A stretch of 21,470 nucleotides of DNA from JAULUH01 sp032111745. Lineage in GTDB: Bacteria > Chloroflexota > Anaerolineae > JAAEKA01. A model generated the notes under the pieces. The model did no database searches. It was not told the origin of the DNA and saw only the letters and a program-made list of their open reading frames with translations. How positions within the stretch are numbered: the first letter of the stretch is position 1; every line of letters starts with the position of its first letter. Shown one piece after another: positions 1 through 7,107 of this stretch. The position numbers and the translations under genes are program-made. Location: the NCBI GenBank assembly GCA_032111745.1, contig JAULUH010000536.1, positions 1 through 21,470 on the forward strand. Reading direction: 5' to 3'.

Positions 1-191
1 TGCAGGTCGCCGCCGAACAGCGCCTGGTATTGGCTGGAGTCCTCCAGGGCCACGGGCGTGTGCAGCGGGCCGCGCTCGGCAAAGCCGACGAACGCGGCCA
101 CATCCAGCCGCAGAGGCTCTTCGCCTACTGGAGGCAGGGCGGCCTGGCAAACCACACCCGGCAAGCGCCCGTGGAAGGTTAACGTCGCCAT
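1..191 (-). CDS. Second tail-sheath-like eCIS protein (N-terminal part only)
   Basis: This gene starts with the ATG at 191-189 and is cut off by the left edge, so only about 63 codons are visible. The visible protein starts MATLTFHGRLPGV and then has a segment reading LDVAAFVGFAERGPLHTPV followed by a QYQALFGG-like stretch. That pattern (self-assembling beta strand, 'A-FVG-A-GP', then a 'F--FGG' segment) matches the N-terminal region of phage tail sheath proteins, and the full sheath gene upstream has the same layout (TAGFVGPARYGP, then FQRIYGG). It follows the tube gene by 28 bases on the same strand, so it is probably co-transcribed. eCIS loci often carry several sheath paralogues. The assignment rests on short N-terminal similarity, and the full-length size is unknown. 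Confidence 0.75.
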   Translation of the reverse strand, partial: MATLTFHGRLPGVVCQAALPPVGEEPLRLDVAAFVGFAERGPLHTPVALEDSSQYQALFGGDL

Positions 192-219
192 ACCTGAACC
201 CACGCTTCCCGTGCTATGC

Positions 220-675
220 TTACTCGATGATCAGGTCCTCACAGGACAGGACCAGCTCTTCGATCGCCACGTCGGTACCACCCTTGGCGTTCAGGCTCGG
301 CGCGGTATAGCGCATGGGACGGGCGTTGGTGAGACGCCAGGTCATCACGGTATTGGCACCGGACTCGTCACGCAGCTGGATGGTGATGTTGCGCCGGGCG
401 TCCTGATCGCCTTCCCGCACCTGCTTGATCCATTCGTACAGATCCAGGGCACCCATCAGACCGCGCTTGAGGGTCACGTCGCCGACCTTGTAGATACCGT
501 TGATCTTGCGCACGTGGTTGACCATCTCGTTGCCATTGCGGTACTCGGCGCTGGTGACCTCGACGTTCAGGCCGCTGACCTCCTGGAAGCCGGCCCGGAT
601 GCTGCCGGTGTCGCCGGTGCCCAGGTCCACCAGGAAGTTGAAGGTGCCGTACGGATTGGTTCGTTCCGTAGCCAT
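220..675 (-). CDS. eCIS / phage-type inner tail tube protein
   Basis: This 151-aa protein matches the gp19-like tail tube family (Afp1/Pvc1-type proteins), whose hexameric rings stack into the inner tube that the contracting sheath drives out. Typical elements are the start MATERTNPYGTFNFLVDL, the 'GFQEVSGLNVEV' strand near residues 30-41, the 'EYRNGNEMVNHVRKI' stretch, the 'VTLKRGLMGA' loop near residues 67-76 and the C-terminal 'VAIEELVLSCEDL' strand. The length is usual for the family. A strong ribosome-binding site (AAAAGGAG, complement of 684-691) sits just upstream of the ATG and fixes the start. The gene begins 18 bases after the sheath stop, the standard sheath-tube order. Family assignment is secure; what particle it builds is inferred. 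Confidence 0.93.
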   Translation of the reverse strand: MATERTNPYGTFNFLVDLGTGDTGSIRAGFQEVSGLNVEVTSAEYRNGNEMVNHVRKINGIYKVGDVTLKRGLMGALDLYEWIKQVREGDQDARRNITIQLRDESGANTVMTWRLTNARPMRYTAPSLNAKGGTDVAIEELVLSCEDLIIE

Positions 676-693
676 GCTGCTCGCTCCTTTTCA

Positions 694-2622
694 CTAGCGC
701 GTCGCATCCGCCGTCCACTGGCCGATGCGGAAGATCACGAACTCGGCTGGCCGAACCGGGGCCACGCCGATCAGGCAGACCAGCCGGCCGTTGTCCAGGT
801 CGTTCTGGGTCATGGTGGACCGGTCACAGCGCACGAAGTAGGCCTTCTCCGGCTTGTCGCCTATCAGGGCGCCCATCTTCCACTCATTGAAGAGAAAATC
901 CTCGACGGTACGGCGCACGTTGGCCCAGAGCTGCTCGCCGTTGTTCTCGAACACGACCCACTGGGTGCCGCGATCGATGGTGTGCTCCAGGTAGGCGAAG
1001 TAGCGCCGCAAGTTGACGTACTTCCACTCCGGGTCGTCGCTGATGGTGCGCGCGCCCCATACCCGGAAGCCACGCCCGGGGAAGTAGCGCAGGCAATTGA
1101 CGCCTTGCGGATTCAGCAGCTCCTGTTGGGCGGTGTTGAGACGGCTTTCGAAGTCGATGGCGGAGCGCACGATCTCGTTGGCTGGGGCCTTGAACACGGC
1201 GTGCTCGACGTCGTTGCGGGCATAGATGCCGGCGATGAAGCCGCTGGGGGGGAGGTTGAGCCGGCCATCGCTCAAAGGATCCGCCACCGTCACCCAGGGA
1301 TAGTACAGTGCAGCATACAGGGAGGAGCGCAGGTTGCGGTAGTTGAGGGCCTCGGTGGGCAGCAGGTTGGGTGGTGTGTCAAGCACGGCGATGCGGTAGC
1401 GCATGCGCTCGCAATGGTTGATGAGGTAGTTCTGGGTCGCCAGCACGCGGTCCTCGTTGCCAACGTAGCCCGAGGAATATCCCGGGGCAGCCACGATGGA
1501 GATATCCTCGATACCCTCAAAGGCCAGCAGGCCATTCTTGGGCATCTGCAACGGATCGTCGATGTAGTCGCTGTACTGGGTTAAGTCGTCGATACCGCGA
1601 TAGGCATCTTCATCAGGGTGCTCGCCATCATCCCCGCCCTGCAGCGTGTAGACGGCCCGGCGCCGGTCAAGCGGCGTGCGGTCGTCGCCCAGGGTAGCGA
1701 TTACGGCATCGCCCAGCAGCTCCCGGGCCAGGGAGAGGGGAAGGTTCTCCGCGTCGGCGTCGAAGCCGTCGGGTACCTCCAGGGCGAAGGGCACGGTCAG
1801 GGCCAGGAAACGCGTGGACGGGGCCCTGGCGAAGGTGTCGGTCAGGCTGGCGGTACTGCGCGGATCGAAGCCAAACTCGCCCAGCGTCTGTGCGCTGCCA
1901 AAGCCGGTGGCGCTGGAGGAGTCGGGGATTTCTACGTCCACGGTCACACTCAGCGGCCGGATCTGCGCCGTAGCCAGCTGCACATCGTCCAGCAGGATCT
2001 CACCGCCGTTGCCGCGCAGGGCCCAGCGTCGCTGCACGGGGTCCCAACGGGCCAGGTGCAGGCCGTCAGCGCCCACCGGTGTGCCGTTGTCGTGCACGAA
2101 GACCACATCGTGGTCCCGCACCCTGGTCAGGGCAGGTCCATCCGGGGCAGCGGTGTTCAGGGCATTGGCGCCCACCCGCGCGGTCAGGGTAATGCGCATA
2201 TTCCCGGCCGCTCCCGGGAAGCGGGCCCGCAGAGCGATCTGCGGCGCGGGCGGTGAGATGGCGGCGGTATCGGTGGAGCCGTAGTGCCGGCTGGGCACGC
2301 CGTTGGCATCGACGACAAAGTCGTCGGCGAAGCCAAACACGCGGCTCACGTACAATCGCCGGCCGCCCTCCTCGAAGAAGGCCCGCACAGCGTGGGCCAG
2401 GTAGTTGGGCTGGCCGGGATCGGAGCCAAACTGCAGGTCGTCCAGCCCACCGTAGATGCGCTGGAAGTCGAGGAAGCTGGTGATCAGCTCCGGCTCGCCG
2501 CTGGTGGGCCCGTAACGCGCCGGGCCCACAAAGCCGGCCGTGCTGGTGCTCACGCCCTCCAGCGATTTGGAACGATACGTGGTTTCCTCCACATACACAC
2601 CGGGTGCAAGGTACTCGGGCAT
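694..2622 (-). CDS. Tail sheath protein of a contractile injection system
   Basis: This 642-aa protein is a phage-tail/eCIS sheath subunit. It forms the outer cylinder whose contraction pushes the tube through a target membrane. The start MPEYLAPGVYVEE is the classical sheath N-terminal strand, followed by 'STAGFVGPARYGP' and 'AVRAFFEEGGRRLYVSRV'. The C-terminal third has the conserved core: 'NCLRYFPGRGFRVWGARTI', 'YVNLRRYFAYLEHTI', 'VFENN' and the terminal 'PAEFVIFRIGQW' strand that locks neighbouring subunits. A perfect Shine-Dalgarno (TAAGGAGG, complement of 2630-2637) fixes the start. The length is at the large end of the family, with a variable insert at about residues 110-330 that probably forms an external domain. 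Function as sheath is secure; the target and cargo of the particle cannot be read from here. Confidence 0.96.
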   Translation of the reverse strand: MPEYLAPGVYVEETTYRSKSLEGVSTSTAGFVGPARYGPTSGEPELITSFLDFQRIYGGLDDLQFGSDPGQPNYLAHAVRAFFEEGGRRLYVSRVFGFADDFVVDANGVPSRHYGSTDTAAISPPAPQIALRARFPGAAGNMRITLTARVGANALNTAAPDGPALTRVRDHDVVFVHDNGTPVGADGLHLARWDPVQRRWALRGNGGEILLDDVQLATAQIRPLSVTVDVEIPDSSSATGFGSAQTLGEFGFDPRSTASLTDTFARAPSTRFLALTVPFALEVPDGFDADAENLPLSLARELLGDAVIATLGDDRTPLDRRRAVYTLQGGDDGEHPDEDAYRGIDDLTQYSDYIDDPLQMPKNGLLAFEGIEDISIVAAPGYSSGYVGNEDRVLATQNYLINHCERMRYRIAVLDTPPNLLPTEALNYRNLRSSLYAALYYPWVTVADPLSDGRLNLPPSGFIAGIYARNDVEHAVFKAPANEIVRSAIDFESRLNTAQQELLNPQGVNCLRYFPGRGFRVWGARTISDDPEWKYVNLRRYFAYLEHTIDRGTQWVVFENNGEQLWANVRRTVEDFLFNEWKMGALIGDKPEKAYFVRCDRSTMTQNDLDNGRLVCLIGVAPVRPAEFVIFRIGQWTADATR

Positions 2623-2689
2623 CAGGTCGCCTCCTTACGAGTGGTCATGGGGCCGCCCAGTGGCGGGCGGTGGAACATCGGCACAACTG

Positions 2690-3541
2690 TCACGCTGGAT
2701 CGACCAGCAAACGCGATTGATGGGGAGGATCCAGGCCCTGCGTGCTGATCACCAGGTCCTGTCCGAAATGGAGAGAACGGGTGACGGCCGGCCCGTGGCT
2801 GGCGGGCGTGTCGTAGACCTCAGCCCGGTGCTGCTCGAGGACGGATCGAGTCTCGGGCCAGTCCAGGCCCGGCACAGAAATCTGCTGGGCTGGCTGGTAG
2901 AACACCTGGATCACCAACGGCCAGGTCAGCTGGTCGACGTCGCCGCTGCCATGGGGTGGCGAGCCTTGCAGCGGTGGCAGCGCGCTGGCGTAAGGCACAA
3001 AGAGTGTGAAGATGCCTCTGGCATCAGCCAGGCCCACGTAGGTGGCGGCATCGTCGGTGCTGGCCGTCACCATGGCCCAGGCGGCGGGGCGGGCCTGCAC
3101 GCGGTCCCACAGCTCGCCGCGGATGACGGCCAGTCCCGGTAACGGGGCACGGGCCGGTGCCGAGAAGAGCGGCACCTCCATCAAGCGCTCCCTGGGCAGG
3201 CACAGGCGCAGGGCCTGGGGCAGGAAGCGCTGCTGGCGGTCTTCGACCGCGACCACGAAATTGGGCTCGGTGTCGCCTGGGGGCGAACCCCCGGCCGGGT
3301 CGCACCAATCGCTGGCGGGCCGCTCACCCGTCTCGAAGAGGCGAAAGCCGGGGAGCGAGCGAAAGCCGTAGATTCCGGAGAGGGGAGAGCGTATGGCCTG
3401 GTGCCCGGGCCCGGTACCGGCCACCGGCCAGGCCCGCACCTCGATGCCATCGGTGACCGGCACCCCGCGCGCCAAGTCCAGGAACCGCAGTCCCAGGGGC
3501 GCACGACGCACGATGGTCTCGAGACGGGTCACCTCCATCAT
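2690..3541 (-). CDS. Unrecognised 283-aa beta-rich eCIS-associated protein
   Basis: I do not recognise a named family. The 283-aa product has no signal peptide or membrane segment. It seems to have two beta-rich halves: residues 1-120 ('LGLRFLDLARGVPVTDGIEVRAW', 'SGIYGFRSLPGFRLFE', 'FVVAVEDRQQRFLPQALRL') and residues 135-220, which resemble a carboxypeptidase-regulatory or Ig-like sandwich ('PGLAVIRGELWD', 'AWAMVTAS', 'GLADARGIFTLFVPY'). The start ATG (3541-3539) overlaps the stop of the DUF4255 gene in an ATGA arrangement, so the two are translationally coupled, and an AAGGA site lies upstream. It lies between the DUF4255 gene and the sheath gene, which makes it a likely structural or accessory part of the particle. 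A longer in-frame reading upstream of 3541 exists but lies inside the DUF4255 gene and is rejected. Confidence 0.82.
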   Translation of the reverse strand: MMEVTRLETIVRRAPLGLRFLDLARGVPVTDGIEVRAWPVAGTGPGHQAIRSPLSGIYGFRSLPGFRLFETGERPASDWCDPAGGSPPGDTEPNFVVAVEDRQQRFLPQALRLCLPRERLMEVPLFSAPARAPLPGLAVIRGELWDRVQARPAAWAMVTASTDDAATYVGLADARGIFTLFVPYASALPPLQGSPPHGSGDVDQLTWPLVIQVFYQPAQQISVPGLDWPETRSVLEQHRAEVYDTPASHGPAVTRSLHFGQDLVISTQGLDPPHQSRLLVDPA

Positions 3542-4140
3542 GGGGAGTCCTTCACCACGCCGAAGTCCAGCTGGCGGGTCAGCACCGGGGCACCGACCTG
3601 CCGGTCCAGGGTCGAGTCGATGTAGACCACCCGCGCCATGTAAGGGACCGAGATCTGGAAATCGCTGGGCAGCACATCCCAGATGCGAAACATCTCCTCG
3701 TTGGAGAGCTGGCCGTGGACGATCTGCACCTGTTCGTCGGCCTCGAAGACGCCGGCGACCTGGGAGTTGAGCAGTCCGGCCGGGAGGGTGGGCGTATCCT
3801 CCACGGTGCGCATCATCCAGCCCAGGATCTCGTGCTCCAGCGACGCTTCTTTGGCCCAGGGCGTGAGCAGAAAGTGCAGATCGAGGGGCAGCTGGGGACG
3901 CCGCTGCCGGCCCTCGGGTTGCCCCGGCACCGGCTTCGGCGGCGGCGTACGGACGGTGGCGTTGGGCACGACGCGGTAGAGATACAGCGACACGCCGGCG
4001 TCCATGGGCGAGTCGAAGTTCTTGGTCCGGTAGACCCTGAACTGTAGATTGGTGCCATCGAACAGCTCGGGCCGCCACGATTGCTGGAGCAACCGCACGA
4101 CGGCCTCGCAGACCGCGCTGATGGCGCGATAGTTGGCCAT
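3538..4140 (-). CDS. DUF4255 / Pvc16-type eCIS protein
   Basis: This 200-aa protein looks like a DUF4255 (Pvc16 N-terminal) family member. In characterised injection systems this protein caps the sheath-tube trunk and ends particle assembly. Diagnostic elements are the N-terminal helix 'MANYRAISAVCEAVVRLLQQ', the segment 'MDAGVSLYLYRVVPNATVR', the 'LPLDLHFLLTPWAKEASLEHEILGWMMRTVED' core at about residues 84-115 and 'PYMARVVYIDS' near the C-terminus. A GAGGA site lies just before the ATG. The gene starts 27 bases after the 79-aa gene and ends in a 4-base ATGA overlap with the 283-aa gene, which indicates one operon. The family call is strong. The capping role is carried over from studied relatives. 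Confidence 0.92.
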   Translation of the reverse strand: MANYRAISAVCEAVVRLLQQSWRPELFDGTNLQFRVYRTKNFDSPMDAGVSLYLYRVVPNATVRTPPPKPVPGQPEGRQRRPQLPLDLHFLLTPWAKEASLEHEILGWMMRTVEDTPTLPAGLLNSQVAGVFEADEQVQIVHGQLSNEEMFRIWDVLPSDFQISVPYMARVVYIDSTLDRQVGAPVLTRQLDFGVVKDSP

Positions 4141-4167
4141 CCTGTCCTCAATCCATGCCGCAGTAAC

Positions 4168-4407
4168 CTAGCTTCGGGAACGCCGCCGCACCTGCCGGTA
4201 CCAGCGTCGGTCCTCTTCGACGCCCATGCCGCGCAGGTACACTCGGATAAACGCAATGATTTCGCCCAATTCCTGGAGGTACTTCCGTTTGCCACTCGGC
4301 ACGTGGGTGATGCTGCCTCGCCAGACGGCCCGGCCCGTCTCTTCGGCAGTTTCCTCGAGCCAGACCCGCACTATGAACGAGTGGCTGGTAGCCTCAGGCT
4401 CATCCAT
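4168..4407 (-). CDS. Small eCIS-associated protein, 79 aa
   Basis: This 79-aa protein has no named family that I can assign. The reading 'SHSFIVRVWLEETAEETGRAVWRGSITHVPSGKRKYLQELGEIIAFIRVYL' looks like a compact domain with three beta strands followed by a helix ('F-V-W-E', 'W-G-I-HVPSG', then 'L-EI-AFI--YL'), and a basic tail 'RRRSRS'. From memory, short proteins with this 'W-G-I-HVPSG' pattern occur in eCIS-type loci of Chloroflexota and related phyla. It is the first gene of the visible eCIS operon, 27 bases before the DUF4255 gene. An AAAGG-like ribosome site lies about 12-15 bases upstream of the ATG. Function is unknown; an assembly or regulatory role is only inferred from position. Confidence 0.78.
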   Translation of the reverse strand: MDEPEATSHSFIVRVWLEETAEETGRAVWRGSITHVPSGKRKYLQELGEIIAFIRVYLRGMGVEEDRRWYRQVRRRSRS

Positions 4408-4730
4408 TTGGACCGAGTCTTACCTTTCTTGGGGCGATACCAGGTGGAGCTACGCAGCCAACACAGGCCAGAGCGTATCACCGGGCCATCCTGGGGCGCG
4501 TCTGGGGGGCGTCTTTTGGAGCGTCTTTCTGGATTGCGAATCGGCCGGCCCCCGTCATGCGATCATGAATGGAGGGGCAGGCACGGCAGAGAGGGGCAGG
4601 CGGGCTGCGGCAGCCCCGCCATCCATTCCAGCTAATGCCGACCTGGTCGAGCCTGGCGCTGGTGAGGGTTCTGGTGGGGTTAAGTGGGGGTGGCGCAACG
4701 CGGGGTCAAGGGCGAGGCGCGGTGAAGGAA

Positions 4731-4785
4731 CGACTGGGCGGGCACACCGTCCGGGAACGGGGCGGAGGCCCGCGCCCTACGCGGG
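4731..4785 (+). repeat. Partial copy of the dispersed repeat
   Basis: This segment begins with CGACTGGGCGGGCAC and ends with GGAGGCCCGCGCCCTACGCG, the two conserved blocks of the 69-bp dispersed repeat. Here they are separated by an extra insert that contains CCGGGAACGGGGC. The left block matches the 13558 copy and the right block matches the copy ending at 4892. Confidence 0.65.
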
Positions 4786-4823
4786 ATGGGGGTTTTGGCG
4801 CAGTCGAAGGAAGGGGGGGAGGT

Positions 4824-4892
4824 ACGGGGCATAGGAGAGATCACGCGGGTGCCAGGACTGGGCGGGCACGGAGGCCCGCGCCCTACGCGGGG
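4824..4892 (+). repeat. Dispersed intergenic repeat, copy A
   Basis: This 69-bp stretch aligns without gaps to 13558-13626, with 11 mismatches by hand count (about 84% identity). The best conserved part is the 3' half, which contains GGGCGGGCACGGAGG and then CGCGCCCTACG. In that half the GGGCGGGC-type and GCCCGCGCCC-type segments can pair into a hairpin. It has no coding potential and no terminal features of an insertion sequence. Confidence 0.85.
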
Positions 4893-4949
4893 TCATCGCC
4901 TACGCGGGGTCATCGCCTACGCGGGGTCATAGCCTACGCGGGGTCACAG
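4882..4949. repeat. Tandem repeat, 4 x 17 bp
   Basis: Four head-to-tail units of the 17-mer CCTACGCGGGGTCATCG start at 4882, 4899, 4916 and 4933. Units 1 and 2 are identical. Unit 3 ends in AG instead of CG, and unit 4 reads CACAG instead of CATCG at its end. The array begins inside the 3' end of a dispersed repeat copy, suggesting local slippage that multiplied the end of that repeat. There are no spacers between units, so this is not a CRISPR array. Confidence 0.92.
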
Positions 4950-4962
4950 CCTGGCCGAGGGA

Positions 4963-5018
4963 GGGGCGGGCGCATCATCCCGGAACGGGCACGGAAGCAC
5001 GCGCCCTATGAGGGGATG
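4963..5018 (+). repeat. Diverged partial copy of the dispersed repeat
   Basis: The stretch starts GGGGCGGGCGCATC, then has CCGGAACGGGCACGGAAGCACG followed by CGCCCTATGAGGGGATGG. It shares the insert-type sequence CCGGAACGGGC with the part-copy at 4731 and the ACGAGGGGAT-like ending with the copy at 13558. It is the most diverged of the four copies in the window. Confidence 0.55.
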
Positions 5019-5099
5019 GCATGGCTGGCCAAGGGAAGGCATGAGGTGGAACGGATGCCTGCCAACCATGGCCTTGCGGCAGGGGTGCCTGGAGCCCGG

Positions 5100-6044
5100 C
5101 TAGCGGCCGAAGATCATCTGCTCCACGGCCTGGATGTCGCTCTGGACCTGGACCTGGAGGGTCGCCAGCTGGGCGTGCATTTGCTTCAGGCGGACCAGCA
5201 CGTCGGCGAGGACGGGGGATTCCGGTGCGGGGGCAGGCTGGGCCTGGTCGGGGCGAGCAGGCGGGCTCTCGGCGGGGCGATCGGCGCGAATCTGCTGGAC
5301 CAGGTCCAACGTGCGGGCCGATGGCTTGACGTCCAGCTCCTCGGCCAGGGCGGCGACACAGCGGTCATATTGGCGCAGCGCTGCGGTGCGATCCCCCAGC
5401 AGCCAGTGCAGCCGCATCAGGCGGCGGTGGGTGCGCTCGCGCGCACGATCACAGCGCAGGACCCGCTCGCCGTAGGCCAGACCCCCTTCATAGTCGCAGG
5501 CGGCCTCGCAGTAGTCCAGCATCTTATCCAGCATCACCAGGTACTGCCCCTGGTAGCGCTCGCGCTCGAACAGGCACCATTCCTGGTACCACCCTTCCAG
5601 CAGATCGCCCCGGTACAGCTGGATCGCCATCTGGAGGGCCTGCACCATGTCCGGGGTCAGATCCCGGCCCGGCCGGCCCTTGCACAGCAGGTAGCTCTGC
5701 TCAAACAGGGCGGCATCCACCCAAAAGGAGCTGTCACGGCTCATGGTGACCCAGTCATCCTCGACCACCAACTTGCGCTCCACGGCCTGCTCACCGGCAC
5801 TCTCCAGGCCGGCCTGGAGCTGCCACAGGGCCTGCCTCAGATACTTGCGGGCCTGGGGGGTGGGCTTGTCGCACCACAGCAGGCTGGCCAGGTGCTCCCG
5901 GGAGTGGGCACGGCCGCGATGCAGGAGCATGTAACAGAACAGCTCTTGGACCTTACGTGCCTCCAGGCTGGGGATGGGATCGTCGTCGACACGGACCTGA
6001 AATCTGCCAAATAGAAATACACGCCAGTCCTTTACGATAGACAT
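5100..6044 (-). CDS. BTAD-domain (SARP-like) transcriptional regulator with coiled-coil tail
   Basis: This 314-aa protein has an N-terminal OmpR/SARP-type winged helix (about residues 5-100: 'WRVFLFGRFQVRVDD', 'LEARKVQELFCYMLLHRGRAHSREHLASLLW', 'ARKYLRQALWQLQAGLE'). A bacterial transcriptional activation domain of TPR-like helices follows at about 110-250 ('ALQMAIQLYRGDLLEGWYQEWCLFERERY', 'CDRARERTHRRLMRLHWLLGDRTAALRQYDRC', 'ELDVKPSARTLDLVQQI'). The tail is a Pro/Ala-rich linker and a heptad-like helix ('LADVLVRLKQMHAQLATLQ'). Unlike large AfsR-type regulators it has no NB-ARC ATPase. The ATG at 6044 is preferred over the GTG at 6047 because TAAGGAG lies 5 bases before the ATG but only 2 before the GTG. 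It points toward the eCIS genes, so control of them is plausible but unproven. Confidence 0.9.
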   Translation of the reverse strand: MSIVKDWRVFLFGRFQVRVDDDPIPSLEARKVQELFCYMLLHRGRAHSREHLASLLWCDKPTPQARKYLRQALWQLQAGLESAGEQAVERKLVVEDDWVTMSRDSSFWVDAALFEQSYLLCKGRPGRDLTPDMVQALQMAIQLYRGDLLEGWYQEWCLFERERYQGQYLVMLDKMLDYCEAACDYEGGLAYGERVLRCDRARERTHRRLMRLHWLLGDRTAALRQYDRCVAALAEELDVKPSARTLDLVQQIRADRPAESPPARPDQAQPAPAPESPVLADVLVRLKQMHAQLATLQVQVQSDIQAVEQMIFGR

Positions 6045-6047
6045 CAC

Positions 6048-6357
6048 AGCTCCTTACCCCCAACCGTTTGTTCGATGGTGCAGGCAAAGACCGCCATAAA
6101 CGGCCTATGAAGTTGAACGCAAGTTGGCAGATTTTTTTACATTGGGGGAGTCCCTGGATCACCGAGGCGCGAAGATTAGGCGAATGCACGAAGCACGGAG
6201 CACGAAATCCGGAGCCGCGAAGCACGAAGGCGTGGGTTGGGTTGCCCGGAACACGGACGGACACGGGCGTGGGCACCGGAAGGCTTGGGGAGGGGCTTTT
6301 GAGAAGTCCGGGCTCCCTCCTCCCTCGATCGGCGATTGGCAACTCCCCGGGAATATG
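6048..6357. other. 310-bp gene-free interval upstream of the BTAD regulator
   Basis: No gene is supportable here. The right half (about 6165-6260) has several short direct repeats of the CACGAAG / GCACGGA type, and a run of seven T lies at about 6132-6138. On the minus strand a weak promoter-like pair (TTGCGT, 18 bases, TATGGC) lies about 40-70 bases upstream of the regulator. It is too poor a match to claim as the promoter. I see no hairpin plus T-run after the methyltransferase stop at 6358. Confidence 0.5.
6050..6056 (-). promoter_or_regulatory. Ribosome-binding site that sets the BTAD regulator start
   Basis: The complement reads TAAGGAG. It stands 5 bases from the ATG at 6044 and only 2 bases from the adjacent GTG at 6047, so it favours the ATG. 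Confidence 0.75.
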
Positions 6358-7107
6358 CTATGCTACTTCAAGTGCTGCCAGCAGATTGAGGTCGCCGGCG
6401 GCCCGGAACATCTCCTGCACGGCGAGGCCGGTGGCTGCGGCCAGCTGGAGCACCTCGTCCTCATCCACCAGGTGGCAGTAGCGCAGGCCGTAGCCGCCCC
6501 GGCGCCAGTCCAGGAGGTAGTCGCCTTCCTCGACCTGGTCCGGGGTGAGCCCGACGGCCTCCCAGGGCACGATCTTGCGGCGCAGCCGGGCGCTGTTCAT
6601 GAACTGCCAGGTGGAGATGGCCAGCAGGCCGCCAGGCTCGAGCAGCGCGGCCAGGCTGGCCATGACCTGCTGGCGCAGCCGCCAGCCGGGCAGATGGTGG
6701 AGCACGGCCAGCAGGGCCACAGCCGTGTACGCCGGCTGAGGCAGATACTGCTGCCAGCCCGGCAGCGCGAGGTCGGCCAGCACGAAGCTAGCTCGCACGT
6801 GCTGCAAGCTGCTGGCATGAGAGCGAGCCTCGACCAGCAGCTCGGCCGTGGCATCGACGCCGACGTAGACGAACGGCCGCCCAGTACGGTCCAGCTGGTG
6901 GGCCAGGCGACCGTTGCCGCAGCCGGCGTCCAGCAGGCTTCCCTGCGCCGGCAGCCAGTTCAGGAGCCGTTGCCACCCGGGCTGGCTGAGGTGTTGCGGG
7001 TCGCGCGTGTCCGAGAAAGGCCGGGCGAAGCGGCGATAGAACTCCTGGTTGAGGTGCAGCAGCTGCTGCCCCACGTCAGGACTCATGGTGTTGGGAGGCT
7101 CTGCCAT
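6358..7107 (-). CDS. Trm9/ALKBH8-like class I SAM-dependent methyltransferase
   Basis: This 249-aa protein is a Rossmann-fold methyltransferase with motif I 'LLDAGCGNGRL' at residues 58-68, the acidic ribose-binding end of strand 2 at 'VGVDAT', and 'AVLHHLPG' with H137-H138. Several features go beyond a generic methyltransferase and recall the tRNA-modifying Trm9/ALKBH8 group: the N-terminal 'EFYRRFARPFSDTR' stretch, 'STWQFMNSARLRRKIVPW' at 165-182, 'YLLDW' at 197-201 and 'LRYCHLVDEDEV' at 208-219. In eukaryotes Trm9 methylates the carboxymethyl group that Elongator (Elp3) starts on wobble uridine. This gene is divergent from elp3, with 30 bases between starts, which supports the link. No clear Shine-Dalgarno precedes the ATG at 7107; an in-frame ATG at 7086 is the alternative. 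The methyltransferase fold is certain and the substrate is inferred. Confidence 0.88.
   Translation of the reverse strand: MAEPPNTMSPDVGQQLLHLNQEFYRRFARPFSDTRDPQHLSQPGWQRLLNWLPAQGSLLDAGCGNGRLAHQLDRTGRPFVYVGVDATAELLVEARSHASSLQHVRASFVLADLALPGWQQYLPQPAYTAVALLAVLHHLPGWRLRQQVMASLAALLEPGGLLAISTWQFMNSARLRRKIVPWEAVGLTPDQVEEGDYLLDWRRGGYGLRYCHLVDEDEVLQLAAATGLAVQEMFRAAGDLNLLAALEVA

Larger units (their letters stand above)
4408..5099. other. 692-bp gene-free, repeat-rich interval
   Basis: No supportable gene lies between the BTAD regulator's stop and the first eCIS gene. The long open frames on the plus strand are low-complexity, Arg/Gly/Pro-rich and without family features, as expected from GC-rich DNA. 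The interval holds three copies or part-copies of a dispersed repeat (around 4731-4785, 4824-4892 and 4963-5018) and a four-unit 17-bp tandem repeat (4882-4949). The promoter of the eCIS genes is expected just upstream of 4407 on the minus strand. The only candidate I see there is a weak TTGGCT / TATCGC pair with 16-bp spacing, which I do not claim as a promoter. Confidence 0.7.

Noticed and set aside
58..1584. 508-codon plus-strand open frame opposite the sheath and tube genes
   Set aside because: It is antisense to clear sheath and tube coding sequence, has no family features, and is a by-product of GC-rich codon use.
3542..4078. N-terminal extension of the 283-aa eCIS protein
   Set aside because: It overlaps the DUF4255 gene in another frame and is Arg/Ala-rich nonsense. 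The ATGA overlap at 3541 is the natural start.
4882..4949. Possible CRISPR array
   Set aside because: Units are directly abutting, only 17 bp long, and have no spacers or cas genes nearby.
4569..6014. 481-codon plus-strand open frame over the repeat region and BTAD gene
   Set aside because: The first part translates tandem and dispersed repeats and the rest is antisense to the BTAD regulator. It has no ribosome site and no recognisable domain.
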